Positions 58,461-64,000 of a stretch of 64,000 nt of DNA are shown in pieces. The DNA is from Hymenobacter mucosus (GTDB lineage Bacteria; Bacteroidota; Bacteroidia; Cytophagales; Hymenobacteraceae), in contig NZ_FZNS01000004.1 in the NCBI RefSeq assembly GCF_900188255.1, positions 434,001 through 498,000 on the forward strand, read 5' to 3'. Numbering within the stretch: the first letter of the stretch is position 1; each line of letters begins with the position of its first letter. The translations under genes were made by a program, and so were the position numbers. The notes beneath the pieces are model-generated. The model ran no database searches, was not told the DNA's origin, and worked only from the letters and a program-made list of their open reading frames with translations.

Positions 58461-59162
58461 ATGAAACACTTTATTCTCTGGGTAGCACTGTTCCTGCCGC
58501 TGGGCGCTTCAGCCACAGATACGCTGAACATCCGGCTGTACCGGCACGCGCTGGAAGCTCCCGAAACCCGAAACGTTCCTAGCTTGGTTACCTACCTCGT
58601 GGAAGCCGCGCGTACTAAGCAGGAGCGGGCTGAGGTTATCTTCTACTGGATAACGAGTCACATTGCCTACGACCTTAGCTCGCAGGAGTACAGCACCTAT
58701 GCCCACGTGGCGGCTGAGACGACCTTGCGCCGACGTAAGACTATTTGCTCGGGCTACACGCAGCTATATGCAACCATGGCGAGCTACGCGGGCTTGCAGT
58801 GCCGCACCATCATTGGCTACACCACTACCCCGTATCAGAGCGGCTCCCACGCCTGGAATGCCGTACTGCTTGACAACCGGTGGCGCTTAGTAGACGCTAC
58901 GTGGGGTAGTGGCGGCACGGTAGCCGGAACAGCTACCTTCGTTCAGCAACTAGACCTGCGCTACTTATTTGCGGACCCCGACTTTCTGCTTACCACGCAC
59001 CTGCCCAACGATAGTCGCTGGCAATTGGCTGCCAACCCAATCAATCTGGGTATTTTTCGGGGGCAGCTTTGGCAGCGCAAGCGAGAAGTCCTGTATCAAG
59101 ACGAAGCATACTTGGCCTTCTCGCAGCGCACAGCCCTCCTGCTAGAAAAGAATCTTAACTGA
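58461..59162 (+). CDS. Transglutaminase-like (CYK3/TGc type) exported protein
   Basis: A 233-residue protein with a signal peptide (about 1-18) and a transglutaminase-like core. The catalytic triad is visible: Cys96 in KTICSGYTQLY, His130 in GSHAWNAV, and Asp145 in VDATWGSGG. Members of this family include proteases and protein-modifying enzymes of the bacterial envelope; the exact chemistry is not known here. It is the first gene in the divergent pair with the ABC-F gene, with a 16-bp palindrome in front. The lipoprotein at 59230 follows by 67 bases. Confidence 0.9.
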   Translation: MKHFILWVALFLPLGASATDTLNIRLYRHALEAPETRNVPSLVTYLVEAARTKQERAEVIFYWITSHIAYDLSSQEYSTYAHVAAETTLRRRKTICSGYTQLYATMASYAGLQCRTIIGYTTTPYQSGSHAWNAVLLDNRWRLVDATWGSGGTVAGTATFVQQLDLRYLFADPDFLLTTHLPNDSRWQLAANPINLGIFRGQLWQRKREVLYQDEAYLAFSQRTALLLEKNLN

Positions 59163-59229
59163 GCTGCTTCCGCGGGCCCTCCCTACTAGGCAGTACTAAC
59201 CGCTTGGGCCTACCCTCGTACATCTGCGC

Positions 59230-59772
59230 ATGAACCGTCGTCTTTTCCTACCCTTCGCTCTTCTCCTAAGCCTTGCCGCCGGTTGCCGTTCCGAGCAAGA
59301 AACCGCCGTGGCGGAAGCCCGCGACACCGTTCCATCGAACCTGAACCGGGAGGTTTCGAAAACCGAAAAAGTAGGCAAAACGGCCCGGAGCCATGCCTAC
59401 ATTAAGCGCTTCTACCAAGAACAAGGCGACTACTTTGTAACGGTGGATTACATTCAGTACCTAACTGGCAATGCCGCCATAGCTGCCGCCCGCCGCCGGG
59501 GCGACGCAGCCGCGGACGTGCAAAACGGCGACACGGTGTACTCTGTCTTCAATGACTACTACATCATCAACGACGACACCAAGCAACGCATCTTGCAGCT
59601 GAGCCCGGAGGCCGCCTTTATGCTGTGGGATAAGTCGGCGGCACTCCGCCGCTACACCGCTACTCCCGCCGAAGTAATGGCCCTCGATACGGCTCTTCTG
59701 CGCTACGCCCCATTCATTGTGGAAACCAAGCGGGGAATCGTAACCAACCTCACGGAGCAGTTTATCCCGTAA
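59230..59772 (+). CDS. Hypothetical lipoprotein
   Basis: A 180-residue exported protein of unrecognised family. The signal peptide ends LLLSLAAGC, a lipobox with Cys at 19. The mature part begins with a charged linker (about 20-52), then a folded part (about 52-180) with YIKRFYQEQGDYFVTVDYIQYLTG, which is a repeated beta pattern, and DYYIINDDTKQRILQLS. No catalytic motif is seen. It could be a lipid-anchored envelope protein. It is downstream of the transglutaminase-like gene on the same strand, and ends near a long hairpin. Confidence 0.75.
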   Translation: MNRRLFLPFALLLSLAAGCRSEQETAVAEARDTVPSNLNREVSKTEKVGKTARSHAYIKRFYQEQGDYFVTVDYIQYLTGNAAIAAARRRGDAAADVQNGDTVYSVFNDYYIINDDTKQRILQLSPEAAFMLWDKSAALRRYTATPAEVMALDTALLRYAPFIVETKRGIVTNLTEQFIP

Positions 59773-59795
59773 GCTTGCCCCCTTTTCAACCCACT

Positions 59796-59869
59796 GCGGG
59801 CCGTACCACCTAGTTGTAGTTCCCGGCATTTGCGCCAGTATAGAACCACAGCTAGGGCGTACGGCCCGC
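59796..59869. terminator. Long branched hairpin between lipoprotein and amidase genes
   Basis: GCGGGCCGTAC (59796-59806) pairs with GTACGGCCCGC (59859-59869). Inside, CCTAGTTGTAGTTC pairs with GAACCACAGCTAGG with two wobbles, extending the stem to about 25 pairs around a 20-base loop. CTTTTT follows on the plus strand, and the amidase ends at 59886 on the other. Confidence 0.7.
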
Positions 59870-59885
59870 CTTTTTAGGCTACCCC

Positions 59886-61514
59886 CTACCCTACAAACGG
59901 CGCCTTGAACGTTGGCGCGGTGCGTTTCTTAGATGCTTGCTCGTAGGCGTACGCCAGGGTCAACAATGGGCCCTCCTGGTAAGCGCCACCCACAAATGAG
60001 AGGCCCACGGGCAGCCCGTGCACCTGGCCCATGGGCACCGTAATGTGTGGGTAGCCCGCCATAGCTGCCGGCGATGAGAAGCCCGGCCCACCTCCGGAGT
60101 CGCCGTTAATCAAGTCGATGCACCGGGCGGGAGCATTGGTAATGGCTACGAGGCCGTCGAGCTTGTTTTCGCGCAGTACCGTGTCAATAGCGGTGCGGGC
60201 GCCCTGGTGCGATTTGCGCAGGGCGGCCTGGTACTTGGCACTTTCCAGCCCCTCCAGCTTGTCGGAAGCTTCCAGAATTTCCTGCTGGAAGAAGGGCATG
60301 GCTTTGGCCTTGTTCTCGGTGTTGAAGCGAATGACGTCGGTGAGGGTTTTTACGCCCGCCCCGGCCGTAGCCAAGTACTTGTTTACCCCGTCTTTGAACT
60401 CGTAGAGCAGCACGTCGTACTCCGCTTCGCCCAGCGGATCGGTCAGCTTTTCTACCTCTACTTCCACCACAGTAGCGCCCTGCGCCTTGAGCAGTTCCAC
60501 GGCCTGTTTCAGCAGCGGAATGGCATCGGAGGCTCCCTTCAGGTGACCCTTCTCCACGCCTAGGCGCTTGCCTTTGAGTCCGTTCGGGTCCAGGAAGGTA
60601 GTGTAGTCGGGCTGGGTTTTGCCGGCGCTTTCCTTGGTTACGGCGTCTGCCGCATCTTCCCCGGCCAGCGGGCCCAGCAGAATAGCCGCGTCGCGAACGG
60701 TACGCGTCATGGGCCCTGCGGTGTCCTGGGTGGCCGATATAGGGATGATGCCGCTCCGGCTCCATAGGCCCACGGTAGGCTTGATGCCAACCAAACCACT
60801 GCACGAGGCCGGCGACACAATAGAGCCATCGGTTTCGGTACCAATGGCCAGGGCGCACAGGTTGGCCGAGGCCGCCGCACCCGAGCCGGCGCTAGAGCCG
60901 CTGGGCGTTCGGTCGAGGATGTAGGGGTTTTTGGTTTGGCCGCCGCGGCTGCTCCACCCGCTGGTGCTGCGCGTGGAACGGAAGTTTGCCCATTCGCTCA
61001 GGTTGGTTTTGCCCAGCACAATAGCCCCAGCCTCGCGCAGCTTTTTAATAATAAACGCATCCTGCTGGGCTTTGTGGCCCGCCAGCGCTAAAGAGCCGGC
61101 AGTAGTTTGCTGTTGGTCGGCCGTGTCAATGTTGTCTTTGATGAGCACCGGAATACCGTGCAAAGGTCCCCGGAGCTTGCCGTTTTTACGCTCTTGGTCC
61201 AGCTGATCGGCCAGCTTCAGGGCGTCGGGGTTGGTTTCAATAACGGAGTTCAGCTTGGGGCCTGCTTTATCGAGCTGCTCGATGCGCTGCAAGTACAGCT
61301 CCGTGATGCGGCGCGCTGTGAGCTGCCCACTTTTCATCTTCTCCTGCAAGTCGGTAGCGGTGGCTTCGTGCAGTTCAAAGCTGGTGTCAGCGCCATCTGC
61401 GTCGGCTTCCTCAGGTTGGTTATTGTTGGGGGTAGTAGAGCAGGCGCCTAGAGAAACGGTAGATAGGGCCAGGCCGGCTAACGAGCCGTTACGCAGGAAA
61501 ATTCGACGATTCAT
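59886..61514 (-). CDS. Amidase-signature family amidase, exported lipoprotein
   Basis: A 542-residue amidase-signature hydrolase. The N terminus MNRRIFLRNGSLAGLALSTV is a twin-arginine-type signal, and LGAC at 22-25 is a lipobox, so it is probably Tat-exported and lipid-anchored. The Ser-cisSer-Lys triad is complete: Lys126 in VLIKDNID, Ser207 in TPSGSSAG and the nucleophile Ser231 in TETDGSIVSPAS. The family cleaves many amides; substrate cannot be told. The region near 300-440 is the variable cap. It is convergent with the lipoprotein gene at 59230. Confidence 0.93.
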   Translation of the reverse strand: MNRRIFLRNGSLAGLALSTVSLGACSTTPNNNQPEEADADGADTSFELHEATATDLQEKMKSGQLTARRITELYLQRIEQLDKAGPKLNSVIETNPDALKLADQLDQERKNGKLRGPLHGIPVLIKDNIDTADQQQTTAGSLALAGHKAQQDAFIIKKLREAGAIVLGKTNLSEWANFRSTRSTSGWSSRGGQTKNPYILDRTPSGSSAGSGAAASANLCALAIGTETDGSIVSPASCSGLVGIKPTVGLWSRSGIIPISATQDTAGPMTRTVRDAAILLGPLAGEDAADAVTKESAGKTQPDYTTFLDPNGLKGKRLGVEKGHLKGASDAIPLLKQAVELLKAQGATVVEVEVEKLTDPLGEAEYDVLLYEFKDGVNKYLATAGAGVKTLTDVIRFNTENKAKAMPFFQQEILEASDKLEGLESAKYQAALRKSHQGARTAIDTVLRENKLDGLVAITNAPARCIDLINGDSGGGPGFSSPAAMAGYPHITVPMGQVHGLPVGLSFVGGAYQEGPLLTLAYAYEQASKKRTAPTFKAPFVG

Positions 61515-61705
61515 GCAGCAGTTCAGATTTAGGCCCTCAAGATAAAAGCCAAAGGACGGCCAGCAGCTATTCTTTCGGGTAAAAGAATTCTGCTACCTGT
61601 GCCGCGGCCGCCAATGGCAGAAAATGCCCGTCATTTTACACTTACCCGGGTGCTAGTCTGAGCGTATGTAGCTGAACACTACATCTTCACTCCACTGCAC
61701 TCCTC

Positions 61706-62728
61706 ATGTCTATTCTATCCGCTTGGCCCCGCGCTACTTCGCAGCTCACTTCGGGTGCCCTCCTGCTCCTCGTCTTGCTAGCTGCCCCCGGCTGCTCCGA
61801 CGATGACGACGACCCGGTTACGGATGCGGAGGGGCCCGACTTGGTGAGCTTCACGCAGCCCAACCTGTATCCTGAGGGGGTACAATACGACGCTAAAAAC
61901 AAGTACTTCCTGGTTGGCTCGCAAACGGCCGGGGCCGTGGGCATGGTGCACGAAGATGGTCACTACATGCAGTTTGCCGACAATGCTGCCCTAGTTTCCA
62001 GCATTGGAATGAACTTGGATGAAGGCCGCAACCGCCTGCTGGTAGCCGTGTCAGACCCAGGCTATAATGCCCAACGCACCGCAGCTGCCACGCAGCGCAA
62101 GCTCGCGCGCCTGGTCATCATCAACCGCGACAATGGGCAAGTGACAAGCACCGTAGACTTGGGCGGCTTAAAGCCCGGCCAAAACCACTTCGCCAACGAC
62201 ATTGCCGTGGATGCCCAGGGCAACGCCTATATAACAGACAGCTTTTCGCCGGTCATCTACAAAGTGGATGTGCAGGGTGTGGCTAGCATTTTCCTGGAAA
62301 ATGCACAGCTAGCGGCTCCTGCGGGTTCTTTTGGGCTCAACGGCATTGTCTACCATCCCGATGGATACTTGCTGGTAGCTAAATCCGACGAGGGCGCCAT
62401 CTTCAAGATTCCCCTGACTAACCCGGCTGGGCTTACCAAGGTCACGATTAGCCAAGATTTGAAGGGCATTGACGGTATGCTACTTCTCGACAACACTACC
62501 CTGCACGTGGTAACCAACGCCCAAGCCAAAGTGTACCGGCTAACTACCGCCACTGCCTGGACTGCGGCCACGGCTACGGGCACCTTCACCACGCCGCCTC
62601 AATACCCCACTACCCTGGCCCGCCGATCTGCCGCCGAAACCTATGTACTGTACTCTAACCTGAATGCGCTGCAAGCCAAGCAAAACCCGCCGGTATCCCA
62701 GTTCAGCATCGCAAAAGTGAAGTTCTAG
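61706..62728 (+). CDS. SMP-30-like beta-propeller lipoprotein
   Basis: A 340-residue exported lipoprotein: the signal ends LLAAPGC, and the mature sequence begins CSDDDDDP. In Bacteroidota acidic residues directly after the Cys often direct lipoproteins to the outside of the cell. The rest is a propeller with SMP-30/gluconolactonase/NHL-like blades: LYPEGVQYDAKNKYFLVGS, NDIAVDAQGNAYITDSFSPVIYKVD, and LNGIVYHPDGYLLVAKSDEGAIF. Metal-binding residues of SMP-30 are plausible (NDIAVD, LNGIVYHPD), but activity is uncertain. It is monocistronic, with a hairpin terminator after it. Confidence 0.85.
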   Translation: MSILSAWPRATSQLTSGALLLLVLLAAPGCSDDDDDPVTDAEGPDLVSFTQPNLYPEGVQYDAKNKYFLVGSQTAGAVGMVHEDGHYMQFADNAALVSSIGMNLDEGRNRLLVAVSDPGYNAQRTAAATQRKLARLVIINRDNGQVTSTVDLGGLKPGQNHFANDIAVDAQGNAYITDSFSPVIYKVDVQGVASIFLENAQLAAPAGSFGLNGIVYHPDGYLLVAKSDEGAIFKIPLTNPAGLTKVTISQDLKGIDGMLLLDNTTLHVVTNAQAKVYRLTTATAWTAATATGTFTTPPQYPTTLARRSAAETYVLYSNLNALQAKQNPPVSQFSIAKVKF

Positions 62729-62750
62729 GCCTTTTGGCGGCAAACCATGT

Positions 62751-62803
62751 AAGCCCCTACTGCTCATGCAACACCAAAGGTGCTAGGCGAGTAGTAGGGG
62801 CTT
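62751..62803. terminator. Hairpin terminator between SMP-30-like and AsmA-like genes
   Basis: AAGCCCCTACTGCTC (62751-62765) pairs with GAGTAGTAGGGGCTT with one wobble, and an inner CACC/GGTG hairpin adds to it. TTTAGA follows. It serves the convergent genes ending at 62728 and 62835. Confidence 0.8.
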
Positions 62804-62834
62804 TAGATTGGAACTGTAGTGCCGGAGCAGCGGC

Positions 62835-64000
62835 TTATTCGCCTTCACTCAAGTTACGGGCTATCTTCTTGGGAATACCTACGCTGTTGAGTGCGCCGCT
62901 TACCAGGCCCTGCCGCCACAGCGTAAACACTGAGTAGCGAAGCTCCCGGCGCGACAAAATCTGGCCTTCTTTGAGCGGCTTACCAGGTTTGCGCGGGTTG
63001 TTGTCGCGGACGGCAATGCCGTTGATCAGCGACGTTTCTACGCGCTTCAGCAAACCGGCCTTGTTATTTTTGTTGAGCAATTGCAACTTCAAATCCGTGT
63101 ACTCGCCCCACATGGTACCCACAGCTTGCTGCTGATCTAGGCGCATCTGAAACCGGATGCGCTGCACGGTGCCGCTACGGAAAGCCACGCCACGCGTGGG
63201 AATGGTCATGGGGTTCAGAATACCCAGCGAGGCCGTAGTAAACACCCCGCTTAAGGTGTGCCTGCCGGTGGGGTCGAGTAAGTTGGCCCGCAAGCTCAAG
63301 CGGGCAGCACATTGGTTTTGCAGCCGGCCACTCGCCTCGCCCGTGAGCGGATGGGCAGCACTCATGCGGCGCGGGTCGTTGCTGAAGTTGCGGAGCGTAA
63401 CGGCCAGTTGGTTAATGGACAGGGTGCCGGGCTGAGGGTCACGCGGGGAGCGGTACACCATGTTCACCGTACCCCGCCGAATGCGTACCCGGTCAATGGA
63501 AATCTGGAAGGGTAACGCGGCTAGGGCCTCCGGCGTCGCCACCGACTGCTTGGGGTTCTGCGCAAAACGACCATCGCCGGTGGTGTGCACCAAGCCGTTA
63601 CGCAGGGTCAGTTGGCGGGCAATAAGCTGATGGTCGCGCAAGGCCTTGTGGTAGTTGAGCCCCGCTACGGCTAGCTCCGACAGCCGCACCACGATACGCG
63701 ATACAGCATGTTTTTTCCGGCGGGACATTTTTACTACGTCCATGGTGGGCGTAAGGCCCAGGTTGGTCAGGTGGAGTTGCTGGGTGCGTGTATCGGCCCG
63801 CAGTGCTTGCCAGGCTAGCGTATAGTAGGGTGCATCAAGCGTAGCGCGCATGCGGCCGGTCTGCACCGCCCAGGCACGGGCATAATACAGTGTACTATGG
63901 TTACGCGGCAGCACCTGCACATCGGTTGCTTGCAGGCGCACATTGCGCAGAGTGGGCGCTTGGTCTAGCCCGTCAAGGCGCATGGTCTCGTTGCGGAAAA
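62835..64000 (-). CDS. AsmA/DUF748-like envelope protein (5' end outside window)
   Basis: The C-terminal 388 or so residues of a larger protein; the frame stays open to the window edge on the minus strand (the codons before the first Met in view read FRNET), so the start lies outside. Repeated beta strands with phrases like LRNVRLQATDVQVLPRNHST, LTNLGLTPTMDVVKMS, IDRVRIRRGTVNMVYRSP and INQLAVTLRNFSNDP resemble AsmA/TamB/DUF748-type proteins that span the periplasm and move lipids. The C-terminal part (about 270-382) has a helical end. The assignment to the AsmA group is by pattern only. It ends 32 bases after the shared terminator. Confidence 0.7.
   Translation of the reverse strand, partial: FRNETMRLDGLDQAPTLRNVRLQATDVQVLPRNHSTLYYARAWAVQTGRMRATLDAPYYTLAWQALRADTRTQQLHLTNLGLTPTMDVVKMSRRKKHAVSRIVVRLSELAVAGLNYHKALRDHQLIARQLTLRNGLVHTTGDGRFAQNPKQSVATPEALAALPFQISIDRVRIRRGTVNMVYRSPRDPQPGTLSINQLAVTLRNFSNDPRRMSAAHPLTGEASGRLQNQCAARLSLRANLLDPTGRHTLSGVFTTASLGILNPMTIPTRGVAFRSGTVQRIRFQMRLDQQQAVGTMWGEYTDLKLQLLNKNNKAGLLKRVETSLINGIAVRDNNPRKPGKPLKEGQILSRRELRYSVFTLWRQGLVSGALNSVGIPKKIARNLSEGE

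Noticed and set aside
1..64000. tRNA, rRNA and CRISPR features
   Set aside because: I read the gaps for GGTTCGAATC-type tRNA ends, conserved rRNA strings and regular spacer repeats and saw none.

Overview
The window looks like chromosomal DNA of a Bacteroidota bacterium of the Hymenobacter type (Cytophagales, Hymenobacteraceae). Evidence: fairly high GC; promoter -7 boxes of the Bacteroidota form TAnnTTTG in front of several genes; a type IX secretion plug protein (DUF5103) and a cargo protein with a T9SS C-terminal sorting domain; and many Bacteroidota-typical families (DUF1573, DUF3276/PUR, DUF3822, DUF4296, many lipoproteins). Genus is an inference from overall resemblance. I saw no rRNA, tRNA, CRISPR array, insertion sequence or prophage. 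About 60 genes are called, including one 56-residue gene at 35811-35981. The genes at both window edges are cut.

Layout. 1-14.5 kb: partial Uup-like ABC-F ATPase, DUF952 protein, 4-hydroxyphenylpyruvate dioxygenase, phosphohexomutase, an outer-membrane barrel, phasin plus UbiB-like kinase, esterase, acyltransferase, aspartyl protease with PDZ, MenC and a KGG stress protein. 14.7-19.7 kb: ergothioneine genes egtB-egtD, a PLP enzyme and a MATE exporter. 19.8-31.5 kb: DUF922 protease, CsaA, DUF4296 lipoprotein, a short Bat-type cluster (DUF58, unknown membrane protein, BatA), YggS, DUF423, DUF1573, a RecD-like helicase, an orphan sensor kinase and a thioesterase. 31.5-46.5 kb: two NUDIX proteins, DUF3822, CoaD, two phosphoesterases, threonine aldolase, two proton antiporters, AlkA-like glycosylase, second DUF58, PUR protein, YchF, PhnA and an M48 protease. 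46.8-52.8 kb: the T9SS plug lipoprotein faces an overlapping secreted operon of PhoX-like protein, leucine-rich repeat protein and di-haem peroxidase. 53.3-56.1 kb: an overlapping set of unknown membrane proteins with a phosphoesterase, then a membrane-SRPBCC protein. 56.2-64 kb: second ABC-F ATPase, transglutaminase-like protein, two lipoproteins, amidase, and a cut AsmA-like protein.

Genes that probably work together: egtB, egtD and the PLP enzyme (ergothioneine, with the PLP enzyme a candidate for the last C-S cleavage); phasin and the UbiB-like kinase; DUF58, the linker protein and BatA; the T9SS plug protein and the secreted PhoX-like protein; and the three overlapping genes at 53.3-55.1 kb, whose first product carries three carboxylate-x3-His motifs. 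Many genes end in strong hairpin terminators. Two are gapless perfect palindromes of 48 and 62 bp.
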